Source: Deltaproteobacteria bacterium (lineage in GTDB: Bacteria; Desulfobacterota; Desulfomonilia; UBA1062). Taken from it: a stretch of 64,000 bases of DNA. The notes beneath the pieces were generated by a model. It worked only from the letters and a program-made list of their open reading frames with translations. It did no database searches and was not told the DNA's origin. Position 1 is the first letter of the stretch; each line of letters opens with the position of its first letter. The stretch is taken from contig JAHDRW010000006.1 in the NCBI GenBank assembly GCA_018433085.1, positions 1 through 64,000 of the forward strand. Direction: 5' to 3'. The position numbers and the translations under genes are program-made. Shown here one piece after another: positions 29,903 to 38,828 of this stretch.

Positions 29903-32482
29903 TTAGCGGGGTTTGCGGATCTTTTCCTTGAAATCATACAGGAGATTCAGGGCATCGATAGGGGTGGTTCTCGCCAGGTCCAGCTCGCCGATGCGCCGGA
30001 CGATCTCGCGGTACTCATCCGCGTCCGTGTCCTGACGATCGGAGATGAAAAGGCTGTCCTGGACCGGCGCATCCTGTCTCAGGGCAGGAACGGACCTGGC
30101 CTTGCGGCCGAGGGTGTTCAGGATGACGCGGGCGTTCTCCACCACCTCGTCGGGAACGCCGGCAAGACGGGCCACATAGATGCCGTAGCTCCTGCCGATG
30201 GCGCCCCGCTTTACCTGCCGGAGAAACAGCACCTCGCGGCCGCTTTCCTCGACGGCCATGTGCAGGTTCTTGATGCCCTGATGCCTTCTGGCCAGGTCTG
30301 CCAGCTCGTGGTAGTGGGTGGCGAAAAGGGTCCGGACGCGGCGCTTGTCGAGGTACTCGGCAACGGCCCAGGCCAGCGACATCCCGTCGTAGGTCGAGGT
30401 GCCCCTGCCGATCTCGTCGAGGATGACGAGGCTGTTCTCGGTGGCGCTGTGGAGAATCTCCGCGGTCTCGCTCATCTCCACCAGAAAGGTGCTCTGCCCG
30501 GCCGAAAGGTTGTCCAGGGCGCCCACCCGGGTGAAAATCCGGTCTACGATGCCCAGCTCGGCCCTGCCTGCGGGCACGAAGGAACCCATCTGCGCCATGA
30601 CCGCGATCAGGGCGACCTGACGCATGTAGGTGGACTTGCCCGCCATGTTTGGCCCGGTGATCATGTGTATGGTATCCTTCTCCCCGTCGAACGCGCAGTC
30701 GTTGGGCACGAACTCGCCCGCCTTGAGGACCTGCTCCACTACGGGATGCCTCCCCGCGTGGATCTGCACGGACCTGCCGGGAGACACCGCGGGCCTGCGG
30801 TATCCGCGGTCCAGGGCCAGCCAGGCAAGGGAGCTCAGGGTATCGGTGCAGGCGATCGCTGTGATGGTCGCCTTGAGGTCTGCGGCCCACCCGAGAAGAT
30901 AATCCAGAAGCTCGGAGAAGATCCGCGCCTCGATCCGGGCGATGGCATCCTGTGCGCCGAGGACCTTTGCCTCGTACTCCTTGAGCTCGGGCGTGATGAA
31001 CCGCTCGGCATTGACGAGCGTCTGCCTTCGCATGTAGTGTTCGGGCGCCTTGTGGGCGTGCGCCTTGGAGATCTCGATGTAGTAGCCGAACACCTTGTTG
31101 TAGCCGATCTTCAGGGAGTTGATCCCGGATCGTTCACGCTCCCTGGCCTCCAGGTTGGCGATCCACTGGCGGGAATCGCGGCGCAGCTCCCTGAGCTCGT
31201 CCAGCTCGGCATCCACGCCAGGCGCGATCGCGCCGCCGTCTCCGAGCCTGCTCGGCGGGTCTTCCGCCAGGGTGGCGTCGACTCGCTCAGCCACTTCCTT
31301 CAGGGGATTCATCTCATCCAGCACCGACCCGATCAGTCCGGACTGGGCGCGTTGAAGGATGTCCCTCATCGCAGGGACCCTCCCCAGCCCCGCCGCCAGG
31401 GCGCGGACATCGCGCGGGGAGGCGCCGCCGGTGGAGATCCTGCCCACGATCCGCTCCATGTCCGGGATCTCCTCCAGGATATCCCGGATGTCCTGCACCA
31501 TGCCGGGGCTCTTCGCGAGCTCCTCAACGGTATCGAGCCGGGCGCCGATCTCCGCTGGGTCCATGAGCGGGAAGGACATCCAGTCGCCCAGCATCCGTGC
31601 GCCCATGGGCGTCATGGTCCGGTTCATGACACCGAAGAGGGTGTTGGCCTTGTCTGCACTGAGAGAGTCGAACAGCTCCAGATTGCGCCTGGTGTTCGCC
31701 CCGAGGATCATGTAACTGCCGGTGCTGTAGAACCTGAGCCCGGTGATGTGGGCGAGCACGCCCTTCTGGGTCTCCCTGACATAGTCGAGCGCCATCGCGG
31801 ACGCCCTGAGCGCCGCCTCGTGCCCCTTCAGGCCCAGGCCCTCGATACCCAGCACCTTGAAGTGGTCGCAGAGGAGCTCTCGTGCACGCCCGGTCGCCAT
31901 GGCCCCGTCCCTGTTCGTGATGAAAAACCCGCCGGGCACGATGCCCGGCTCGGCGGTGACCACCTCGCTGGGCGACACCCGGTGGAGCTCGTGAAGGAAT
32001 TCCTGCTCCGAGCCCACCTCGGTCACCCGGAAGTCGCCCGTGGAGATATCAATGAAGGCTATGCCCCACCCGTTCTTGTCCGCGTCCGTACACACGGCCA
32101 TGAGGTAGTTCGGCTTCTCGCAGACCAGGTGGCCGTCCTCCAGGATGAGCCCCGGGGTGACGACCTGCACTACCTCCCGGCGCACGAGGCCCTTCGCGGC
32201 GCCCGCCGGCTCGCTCTGCTCGCAGATCGCCACCTTCAGGCCCTGCCTGACGAGCCGGGATATGTAGGAGTTTGCGCTGTGGTGGGGAACCCCGCACATG
32301 GGAACCGGATTCTCCCTGCCCTTGTCCCTGGTGGTCAGGGCGATTCCCAGTATCCTGGACGCGGTGTGGGCGTCTTCGTAGAACATCTCGTAGAAATCGC
32401 CCATGCGATAGAACAGTATGGCGTCCTGGTGGAGCCTCTTGATATCCAGGTACTGCTGCATCATGGGGGTGAGATTACCCAT
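29903..32482 (-). CDS. mutS: DNA mismatch repair protein MutS
   Basis: 859 residues, normal for MutS. The N-terminal mismatch-binding loop GDFYEMF has the Phe-x-Glu pair near residue 30. Connector, lever and clamp regions follow, and the ATPase carries Walker A GPNMAGKST at about 608-616, then DEIGRGTSTYDG (Walker B and signature) and ATHYHEL. It recognises mispairs and recruits MutL, which is not in this window. The start overlaps the upstream 123-residue gene by eight bases. Confidence 0.96.
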   Translation of the reverse strand: MGNLTPMMQQYLDIKRLHQDAILFYRMGDFYEMFYEDAHTASRILGIALTTRDKGRENPVPMCGVPHHSANSYISRLVRQGLKVAICEQSEPAGAAKGLVRREVVQVVTPGLILEDGHLVCEKPNYLMAVCTDADKNGWGIAFIDISTGDFRVTEVGSEQEFLHELHRVSPSEVVTAEPGIVPGGFFITNRDGAMATGRARELLCDHFKVLGIEGLGLKGHEAALRASAMALDYVRETQKGVLAHITGLRFYSTGSYMILGANTRRNLELFDSLSADKANTLFGVMNRTMTPMGARMLGDWMSFPLMDPAEIGARLDTVEELAKSPGMVQDIRDILEEIPDMERIVGRISTGGASPRDVRALAAGLGRVPAMRDILQRAQSGLIGSVLDEMNPLKEVAERVDATLAEDPPSRLGDGGAIAPGVDAELDELRELRRDSRQWIANLEARERERSGINSLKIGYNKVFGYYIEISKAHAHKAPEHYMRRQTLVNAERFITPELKEYEAKVLGAQDAIARIEARIFSELLDYLLGWAADLKATITAIACTDTLSSLAWLALDRGYRRPAVSPGRSVQIHAGRHPVVEQVLKAGEFVPNDCAFDGEKDTIHMITGPNMAGKSTYMRQVALIAVMAQMGSFVPAGRAELGIVDRIFTRVGALDNLSAGQSTFLVEMSETAEILHSATENSLVILDEIGRGTSTYDGMSLAWAVAEYLDKRRVRTLFATHYHELADLARRHQGIKNLHMAVEESGREVLFLRQVKRGAIGRSYGIYVARLAGVPDEVVENARVILNTLGRKARSVPALRQDAPVQDSLFISDRQDTDADEYREIVRRIGELDLARTTPIDALNLLYDFKEKIRKPR

Positions 32483-32846
32483 GAGATCTTTTCTTCTTCT
32501 CCTCTTCTTCCAGAAAATCCTTCAGGAGCTTCGCCTTGAACCTCTCCGCGAAATGCGGCCGCTCCATGTACGGAAGATTGGTGGACAGGAAGGACTCCTT
32601 CATGGCACCCCTCACCGCATCCAGATCGCGCTCGTGCACCGCTGGCTTCTTCAGCTCCCTGGTGAGCGTGGCCCTGCCCCCCCGGATGAACGACCTGAGT
32701 TCGACATCGGTGTCATCGAGATCCACCACGGTGGTGAACTCCAGGTGAATCATATACAAATCCGCCGTGAGCACAGCGGTCTTGTCTTTGACGATGACCC
32801 TCACCCCATTGCTTAAGCTTATCTCTTCCATGATTTTTTTAGACAT
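32475..32846 (-). CDS. Hypothetical protein encoded ahead of mutS
   Basis: 123 residues: MSKKIMEEISLSNGVRVIVKDKTAVLTADLYMIHLEFTTVVDL and a basic end EEEEKKKRSHG. No family recognised; small alpha/beta with a charged C-terminus. It overlaps mutS by eight bases and so is translated in the same operon. A role with MutS is only suggested by position. Confidence 0.6.
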   Translation of the reverse strand: MSKKIMEEISLSNGVRVIVKDKTAVLTADLYMIHLEFTTVVDLDDTDVELRSFIRGGRATLTRELKKPAVHERDLDAVRGAMKESFLSTNLPYMERPHFAERFKAKLLKDFLEEEEKKKRSHG

Positions 32847-32967
32847 AATATGATGATGCAGGGAAAATCAAGCAGAGAAGAACAGTGTATGTCAAAAAAG
32901 ACGGCAGGGCCGGGCTTTTTTGGGGGAGTTTCCTCAAGGGTTCTGTCTGGGTATTCTCAAGCGGGGT

Positions 32968-33759
32968 TCAGCGATTCTGCCCCGAACCGTCTCCCGGCGC
33001 GGGCTCCAGAAGGTCGCGCACCAGGGAGGATGCCGCTTCGCGGACCGCATCCCGGGTGGCGGCATCGATGCAGGGAAAGTCACCGGGCTCGTTGCACCTG
33101 CAGGATACCGGGTTTCTCACCCGAATTTCCTCGCTCCGCCACAGGATCCTGTTGGCGCCCGAACCGATCATCTGCCCCTGCAGCACGGCCGCCGCGTCGG
33201 TGAAATCCTGGTGATAGTAGCCGGTGTAGTGGCAATATACCCCGTACCTGCGGCAGTCGACCACCAGCAGCGCGTCCAGATTTTCCCCGAGGGCGACCTT
33301 GCGGTAGTCCTGTTCCGCATACCCCTCGCCCGGGCCCTCGAACGGGGGAAGCTCGTCCCGGTCGACCCGGTACTCGATGGCCACGGCGTTGAAGCCCTCG
33401 GATGACAACTCCTGTGCGATACGGTTTTGAATCTCCCGGAATATCCCGGTGTCACCCCTCTGGAGATAGCCTTCCAGCTTTCTCCGGTCGGCAAGAACGA
33501 TCGGGTGTCTGCTGCCCCAGTATCGCTCGTCGCGCCGCCCGAAGGCGTTCGGGGAGGGGCCGGTCGGCCCCATGCCCCCTGCCGGAAGGCCCTCGATCAT
33601 CATCTCCGGTTCGCATACCCGGCCGAGCGCCACCCCGATGGTGAGGCCTTTGGTTTCCCTGATTTCCGGTGAAAGGTCTACAGACCTCCGGGAGGCGCAG
33701 GAGCTTAAACACAGGACCGCGCAGAAAAGAGCCGCCAGAGAAAGGATTCTGATGCTCAT
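32968..33759 (-). CDS. Predicted lipoprotein
   Basis: 263 residues from the Met before a lipoprotein signal peptide (ILSLAALFCAVLCLSSC, lipobox LSSC). The mature protein has GIFREIQNRIAQELSSEGFNAVAIEYR and NLDALLVVDCRRYGVYC, resembling periplasmic lipoproteins that bind peptide or are related to LpoB/CsgG-like folds, but I cannot place it. Encoded just downstream of fliR, though separated by 80 bases. Confidence 0.6.
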   Translation of the reverse strand: MSIRILSLAALFCAVLCLSSCASRRSVDLSPEIRETKGLTIGVALGRVCEPEMMIEGLPAGGMGPTGPSPNAFGRRDERYWGSRHPIVLADRRKLEGYLQRGDTGIFREIQNRIAQELSSEGFNAVAIEYRVDRDELPPFEGPGEGYAEQDYRKVALGENLDALLVVDCRRYGVYCHYTGYYHQDFTDAAAVLQGQMIGSGANRILWRSEEIRVRNPVSCRCNEPGDFPCIDAATRDAVREAASSLVRDLLEPAPGDGSGQNR

Positions 33760-33840
33760 AGGATTCCCAATATCCAGTTGCGGGGTTTTCTCAAGTGTAT
33801 CGACCATTCCGTCCACGGGTACCGACCGCCCAGTCTATTT

Positions 33841-34623
33841 TTAGAACAGAGGCATAGACGACTTCACAAAGGTGAAGGCATCCCCGATAGCATGGTTCAT
33901 GAAGGGCGGCATCATCCTGATAATCACGATCATGAAGAACAGGCCGATGGCAATGGTCAGCGGGAACGACATGAGAAACACGTTCATCTGCGGGATCGCC
34001 CGCGCCGTCAGGGCAAAGGAGATGTTGAGCAGCAGGAGCACGCCGATGACCGGGGCCGCCATCTTGACCCCGAGGATGAACATCTGGGCGGCATAGGAGA
34101 GAACCGCCAGAAGGTACTTCTGATCGGGAAAGGCCGCCTCCACCGGAATGATGTAGTAGCTGTCCACCAGGGCCTTTATGAGCATGTGGTGCCCGCCGAA
34201 GGAAAGGAAAAGCAGAAAGGCCACGATGTAGAGCAGGTTCGAGGTAACCGGGGCATCCACGCCGGTCATGGGATCCACGACGTTCACGATGGCGAAGCCC
34301 ATCTGGAATCCGGCGAGCTCGCCCGCGATCTGAACACCGGCAAAGATCACGTTGATTGCCAACCCCAGGCTCAGCCCGATGAGCATCTCATGGAGCAGGA
34401 GAACGACCAGGGTAATGACGTTCAGACTCTCCATGGCGATGCCTACGGCCGGGACCACCGGCACGAGCACCAGGCTTAAGAAAAAGGCGATGATCGCGGT
34501 TATGCGCCGGGCGACGACATCGGCACTGAAAAAGGGAACCAGGGCGAAGATGATCCCGACGCGCACAAAGACAAAGAGAAAGGAGAGAATGTCCTGCCAT
34601 GCGAGGTTCAACAGCTCATTCAT
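33841..34623 (-). CDS. fliR: Flagellar export apparatus protein FliR
   Basis: 260 residues, six or more hydrophobic helices, with FVRVGIIFALVPFFSADVV at the start and LAGFQMGFAIVNVVDPMTG in the middle, the FliR signature region. Forms the export gate with FliP and FliQ in the inner membrane under the basal body. Last gene of the motA-fliR operon; overlaps fliQ by four bases. Confidence 0.95.
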   Translation of the reverse strand: MNELLNLAWQDILSFLFVFVRVGIIFALVPFFSADVVARRITAIIAFFLSLVLVPVVPAVGIAMESLNVITLVVLLLHEMLIGLSLGLAINVIFAGVQIAGELAGFQMGFAIVNVVDPMTGVDAPVTSNLLYIVAFLLFLSFGGHHMLIKALVDSYYIIPVEAAFPDQKYLLAVLSYAAQMFILGVKMAAPVIGVLLLLNISFALTARAIPQMNVFLMSFPLTIAIGLFFMIVIIRMMPPFMNHAIGDAFTFVKSSMPLF

Positions 34624-34889
34624 CGGACCATCAGGGGGATGCTGCTGAAGAGATGGATGGTGAAGGTGGTAAGCTTCTCAATGATCCACGGCAGGGAAAA
34701 AAGCAGCGCGAGAAATACCACCACGATCTTGGGCACGAAGGTGAGCGTCATCTCCTGTATCTGGGTGACTGCGGAGAATACGCTGATGGCAAGGCCCACG
34801 AACAGCCCGACCAGCAGCATGGGAGACCCCACGAGCAGGGTGACCTTGATGGCTTCCGACATGATGGTGGTTATGGTTTCCGGCGTCAT
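34620..34889 (-). CDS. fliQ: Flagellar export apparatus protein FliQ
   Basis: 89 residues, two helices: VTLLVGSPMLLVGLFVGLAISVFSAVTQIQEMTLTFVPKI is the FliQ signature, then VVVFLALLFSLPW. Part of the FliPQR export gate. One base separates it from fliP, and it overlaps fliR. Confidence 0.95.
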   Translation of the reverse strand: MTPETITTIMSEAIKVTLLVGSPMLLVGLFVGLAISVFSAVTQIQEMTLTFVPKIVVVFLALLFSLPWIIEKLTTFTIHLFSSIPLMVR

Positions 34890-34890
34890 A

Positions 34891-35646
34891 TCAGAGGAAC
34901 CCCCTCACGATGGAACCGACCAACAGGCTCCACCCGTCGACCAGCACGAAGAGCATGATCTTGAACGGCAGCGAGATCATGATGGGAGGCAGCATCATCA
35001 TGCCCATGGACAACAGGATGGACGCCACCACCATGTCGATGATGAGAAAGGGGATAAACAGGATGAACCCGATCTGGAAGGCGGTCTTGAGCTCGGAGAT
35101 CATAAACGCGGGAATCAGTGCCCGAGTGGGCACCTCGTCCTTGTTGGCGGGCTTTTCCTGCGCGGCGATGCTCATGAACAGGGAGAGATCGTTCTCCCTG
35201 GTCTGTTTGAACATGAAGTCCCTTAAAGGGGCCTCGGCATTGTCCAGGGCCTGGGTAAAGGATAGGTATCCGTTCTGATAGGGCTGCAGGGCCTGTTCGT
35301 TGATCTTCTGGAGCGTGGGCGCCATGATGAAAAACGTCAAAAAAATGGCGAGCGCCGTGAGAACCTGCATGGGCGGCATCTGCTGGGTCCCTAAGGCCTG
35401 GCGGAGGAACCCGAGCACCACGATGATCCGGGTGAAGGCGGTCACCATGATCATGATGGAGGGCGCCAGGGCGAGAATGGTCAGGATGAAGAGCACCTGG
35501 AGAACGCCGACCACATCGTCGGGGCTGCCTGCCTCCTGGACGCCGAGACTGATGCTCGGGATGGTCACCCCCTGGGCATAGAGCAGATCGGATACGGTCA
35601 CGATCAGCAGGACAGCCGCCGCCGCGATCCTCGCGATTTTCCTCAT
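34891..35646 (-). CDS. fliP: Flagellar export apparatus protein FliP
   Basis: 251 residues with a cleavable signal peptide (ILLIVTVSDLLYAQ), then LFILTILALAPSIMIMVTAFTRIIVVLGFLRQALGTQQMPP, the FliP/YscR signature, and PFLIIDMVVASILLSMGMMMLPP near the end. Core of the export gate. Confidence 0.96.
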   Translation of the reverse strand: MRKIARIAAAAVLLIVTVSDLLYAQGVTIPSISLGVQEAGSPDDVVGVLQVLFILTILALAPSIMIMVTAFTRIIVVLGFLRQALGTQQMPPMQVLTALAIFLTFFIMAPTLQKINEQALQPYQNGYLSFTQALDNAEAPLRDFMFKQTRENDLSLFMSIAAQEKPANKDEVPTRALIPAFMISELKTAFQIGFILFIPFLIIDMVVASILLSMGMMMLPPIMISLPFKIMLFVLVDGWSLLVGSIVRGFL

Positions 35647-35662
35647 GACAGGCCTCTTTCCC

Positions 35663-36028
35663 TCAAGCGTCCACTTCGCTGATGGTTTTCTCGAAATCCC
35701 CCTGCTCCAGATCCTTGATCAGGGAGACGGTGTTCTGGGTGACACCGAGCAGGAGTATGGTCCTGCCCACCCGGACCATGGCCAGGTGGGCTCTGGGCCC
35801 CACCGGCACCTGCCCGAGGATGTCCAGTCCGATGGTCTTCTTCACCCGCGCATAGGGCCCATACTTCTTTGCCGCCCAGGCCAGGGCGAACAGGCCCACG
35901 ATGACGCCGACGAGCACGGCGAAGGTCCTGAAACCCATGGCTGCCGGGGGGCCGTCCGCAGCCAGGGCCGGCCCTGCGGCTGCAAGCAGGATCACCGGCA
36001 CGATGAGCAGGGCTCCGAGCCTCTTCAT
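35663..36028 (-). CDS. fliO: Flagellar biosynthesis protein FliO
   Basis: 121 residues: signal-like start, one membrane helix (FAVLVGVIVGLFALAWAAKK) and a cytoplasmic domain IGLDILGQVPVGPRAHLAMVRVGRTILLLGVTQNTVSLI, the FliO/FliZ pattern. It helps assemble the FliP ring. Overlaps fliN by four bases. Confidence 0.9.
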   Translation of the reverse strand: MKRLGALLIVPVILLAAAGPALAADGPPAAMGFRTFAVLVGVIVGLFALAWAAKKYGPYARVKKTIGLDILGQVPVGPRAHLAMVRVGRTILLLGVTQNTVSLIKDLEQGDFEKTISEVDA

Positions 36029-36552
36029 CGCAGTCTCTTCACCCGCTCCATGGGGCTGACGATATCGGTGAGCCGGATCCCGAACTTCTCGCCCACCACC
36101 ACGACCTCGCCCCGGGCCACGAGCTTGTTGTTCACGAGGATGTCGAGTGGTTCTCCCGCCAGCCGATTCAGCTCGATGACCGAGCCCTGGCCCAGTTGCA
36201 GGAGATCGTTGATGAGCATCCTCGTCCTGCCCATTTCCACGGTGACCTCCAGCGGAATATCCAGGATGAAGTCCAGCTCGGCAGGATGCCCCGAGGGCCT
36301 GCTCTCCTGGAGTTCCTCGAACTGCGCCTTGGCGGTAGAGCGGCCCAGAGGCTTGCCCTCCTCGATCTCTTCACCTGCCTCCAGTGCCCGCGCCCAGTCT
36401 TCAGCGAGCTCATCCTGGCCGGAATCCTTGTCTTTTTTGTCGTCCGGTGCCTCGGCGTCACCTGACATGAGCTTGTCGATGTCTTCCTGGGAGAGCTCGC
36501 TTCCCCCCTTGGTCTCATTTTCCTTCATGGATCCCTTCTCCTCATCAGCCAT
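36025..36552 (-). CDS. fliN: Flagellar motor switch protein FliN (long form)
   Basis: 175 residues. The C-terminal 85 are the SpoA domain (LDIPLEVTVEMGRTRMLINDLLQLGQGSVIELNRLAGEPLDILVNNKLVARGEVVVVGEKFGIRLTDI). The N-terminus has an acidic linker and LSQEDIDKLM, like the CheY-binding peptide of FliM, which is unusual for short FliN proteins and recalls FliY. C-ring component, between fliM and fliO. Confidence 0.93.
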   Translation of the reverse strand: MADEEKGSMKENETKGGSELSQEDIDKLMSGDAEAPDDKKDKDSGQDELAEDWARALEAGEEIEEGKPLGRSTAKAQFEELQESRPSGHPAELDFILDIPLEVTVEMGRTRMLINDLLQLGQGSVIELNRLAGEPLDILVNNKLVARGEVVVVGEKFGIRLTDIVSPMERVKRLR

Positions 36553-36563
36553 GGATTCCTCCT

Positions 36564-37556
36564 TCAGTAGAGCTGCTTGTCCACAAGGCTCACGATGTCC
36601 ACCGCCAGATTGTCCTTGATCTTTCCCGGCCGTGCATAATATTTGGGCAGGTCCTGAACCATGACGATCATTTCGTCGGCCACGTCCTTTTCGAGCACCA
36701 GGATGTCACCCTTTTTGAGCGACACGAGCTCACGCGAGGTGATATTCGATTTCCCCAGCTCCACCGACAGATCCACATAGACGCCCATGAGCTCGTTCTT
36801 GAATCGGCTGATCCACGCGGAGTCGATGTTCGTCTTCTCTTCGGTGTGGAAGCTGGCATAGAGCCTGTCGCGAATGGGTTCAATGAGCATGTAGGGAATG
36901 CAGATCATGATGTTGCCGCTCATCTCCTCCATCTCGATATCGAACTGCACCACGATGAGCACGTCGTCATTGGGAATGATCCCGGCGAACTGGGGGTTCA
37001 TCTCGCCCCGCACATATTCGAACGTGAGCTCGTAAACGGGCTGCCAGGACTGTTCCAGCTCCTTGATGGCTGCGGTGACGACCTTGTAGAGCATATGCTG
37101 CTCGATCGGGGTGAACTCCCTGCCCTCACCCTTCATGGCGCCCGCTCCCCTGCCGCCGAAAAAGCTGTCGACGAGGGCGAACACGAGCTTGGTCTCCAGC
37201 ACCACCATGGCGTTGCCCCGAAGCGGGTCCACGTGGATGATATGGATGCTGGAAGGCACCGGCAGCGACCGCATGAAGTTTCCGAACTTGAGCGTGTCGA
37301 TCGACACCGGTGTCACGTCGATCATCCTGCGGAGCAGACCCGAGAGGGTGTTCCGGAAGAATCGCGCAAACCGGTCGTTGATGGCGTCCAGAGTGGGCAT
37401 CCTGCCGCGGATGACCTTGTCCTGGGCAGAAAAATCGTATTTCTGGAAGTCGCCTGCATCTCCCGATGCACGCATGTCGGACTCGGTCTCGATGTCCCCG
37501 CCGACAACTCCCTTCAACAGGGCATCAACCTCTTCCTGGCTCAGTATCTGACCCAT
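36564..37556 (-). CDS. fliM: Flagellar motor switch protein FliM
   Basis: 330 residues: N-terminal LSQEEVDALL (CheY-P binding), the middle CheC-like domain and the C-terminal SpoA domain (LSVELGKSNITSRELVSLKKGDILVL). Bridges FliG and FliN in the C ring. In the operon between fliL and fliN. Confidence 0.96.
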   Translation of the reverse strand: MGQILSQEEVDALLKGVVGGDIETESDMRASGDAGDFQKYDFSAQDKVIRGRMPTLDAINDRFARFFRNTLSGLLRRMIDVTPVSIDTLKFGNFMRSLPVPSSIHIIHVDPLRGNAMVVLETKLVFALVDSFFGGRGAGAMKGEGREFTPIEQHMLYKVVTAAIKELEQSWQPVYELTFEYVRGEMNPQFAGIIPNDDVLIVVQFDIEMEEMSGNIMICIPYMLIEPIRDRLYASFHTEEKTNIDSAWISRFKNELMGVYVDLSVELGKSNITSRELVSLKKGDILVLEKDVADEMIVMVQDLPKYYARPGKIKDNLAVDIVSLVDKQLY

Positions 37557-37565
37557 ACCTTCTCC

Positions 37566-38096
37566 TTACTGGACAACGAACTCGGAAAAGTACACGTTGA
37601 GCACCTTGCCGGTGGTCAGGTATTTATTCATGCTGTTCAGGATGCCCCGCTTGAGCGCCCGTTTGCCCGCTATGGTGGAGACATCGTCGAACGACTTGCT
37701 GGATAGCAGGGTGATGACCTCGTCCCTGATCTGCGGCAGCCTCTGGTCGATCTCCACAGCGAGCATCTCATGGCTCATCTCCAGCTGCATGGTCACCTTG
37801 AGGTAACGGGTGCCCTGGGCATCGGTGAGATTCACGATAAAGGAATCCATGGGCCTCATGGGGCCGGACAGGCCGCCTGCGGCATATCCCTGGGCCTGGG
37901 GCTGTGCTGTAGTCATCTGGGGGGCGGCTCCCTGCCGGGCATCGTCCGATTTCGGCGCCAGAAGGAGGAAATAACCGGCGGCACCGCCTCCGACGATCAC
38001 CAGGAGAACGAGAACGATCGTTATCACGAGCATCGGGGACTTCTTCTTTCTCTCCCCTGCCGCAGATTTTCTTACCTCACCCTTTTCTTCCGCCAT
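37566..38096 (-). CDS. fliL: Flagellar basal body-associated protein FliL
   Basis: 176 residues: short cytoplasmic start, one helix (LVITIVLVLLVIVGGGAAGYFLL), then a periplasmic domain with FIVNLTDAQGTRYLKVTMQLEM and the typical end GILNSMNKYLTTGKVLNVYFSEFVVQ. Associates with the stator. Nine bases after the upstream motB gene. Confidence 0.94.
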   Translation of the reverse strand: MAEEKGEVRKSAAGERKKKSPMLVITIVLVLLVIVGGGAAGYFLLLAPKSDDARQGAAPQMTTAQPQAQGYAAGGLSGPMRPMDSFIVNLTDAQGTRYLKVTMQLEMSHEMLAVEIDQRLPQIRDEVITLLSSKSFDDVSTIAGKRALKRGILNSMNKYLTTGKVLNVYFSEFVVQ

Positions 38097-38105
38097 ATGA
38101 TCCTC

Positions 38106-38828
38106 CTATAACTGATCTTTTAAAAGAATGATCTCCACCCGCCGGTTTTTTTTGCGGCCCTGCTCGGTGTCGTTCGATTCCACCGGCCGGGAGGAGCCGT
38201 ATCCTGCCAAAGCAAACCTGGTCGGGCTCATGCCCGCCGCATAGACGAAGTAGTCGAGCACGCTGCCGGCCCTCCTTACGGAAAGCCGGTACTGCTGGGC
38301 CGACGTGCCGCCCCTGTCGTCGGTATGGCCCTCGACCGAGATGGTCGAATCGGCGTTGTGGACGCTCTGTGCAATGCTCTGGAGAACGGGCAGGGCCTCC
38401 TTCTTCAGCTCGTGGGAGCCCTCTTCGAAGAGTATGTCCCCGTTGATCATGACGGCGAGTCCGCGGCTGTTCTGCCTTACCTCGAACATGTCCTCGCCCC
38501 TGCCCCTGAGACCTCCGATACCCTTGCTCTCAAGGTTGTTCAGGATGCTGCGGCTCAGGTTGGTCGTGTCGTAGAACACCCGGGGGGGAACGGTCTCGAG
38601 GATCGTGGGCATGCCCTTCACCTCCTGCTCCTGGGCAAAATCGAGCGGTCCCATGGCCTCGTTGAAAAATCCGAAGAGATCCTTCATGCTTCTCGAATCC
38701 ATGGAAGACATGGATATAAGCAGGACAAAAAAGGTGATGAGCAGTGTGATCATGTCGGAGAACGTGACCATCCACTGGGTCCTGCTCGGAAGCTGGACGT
38801 ATTCGATATTTTTGTTCTTTCTCGCCAT
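38106..38828 (-). CDS. motB: Stator protein MotB (OmpA-like), with the proton-channel Asp
   Basis: 240 residues. N-terminal helix TQWMVTFSDMITLLITFFVLLISMS carries the Asp (S-D-M) that carries protons in MotB. Linker and plug region follow, then an OmpA-like peptidoglycan-binding domain with ISVEGHTDDRGGTSAQQYRLSVRRAGSVLDYF and NRRVEIILL. Directly follows and overlaps the other motB-like gene. Confidence 0.92.
   Translation of the reverse strand: MARKNKNIEYVQLPSRTQWMVTFSDMITLLITFFVLLISMSSMDSRSMKDLFGFFNEAMGPLDFAQEQEVKGMPTILETVPPRVFYDTTNLSRSILNNLESKGIGGLRGRGEDMFEVRQNSRGLAVMINGDILFEEGSHELKKEALPVLQSIAQSVHNADSTISVEGHTDDRGGTSAQQYRLSVRRAGSVLDYFVYAAGMSPTRFALAGYGSSRPVESNDTEQGRKKNRRVEIILLKDQL

Noticed and set aside
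30260-32539. 759-codon plus-strand frame opposite mutS
   Set aside because: Antisense to MutS, whose motifs are unmistakable; no start context or family match.
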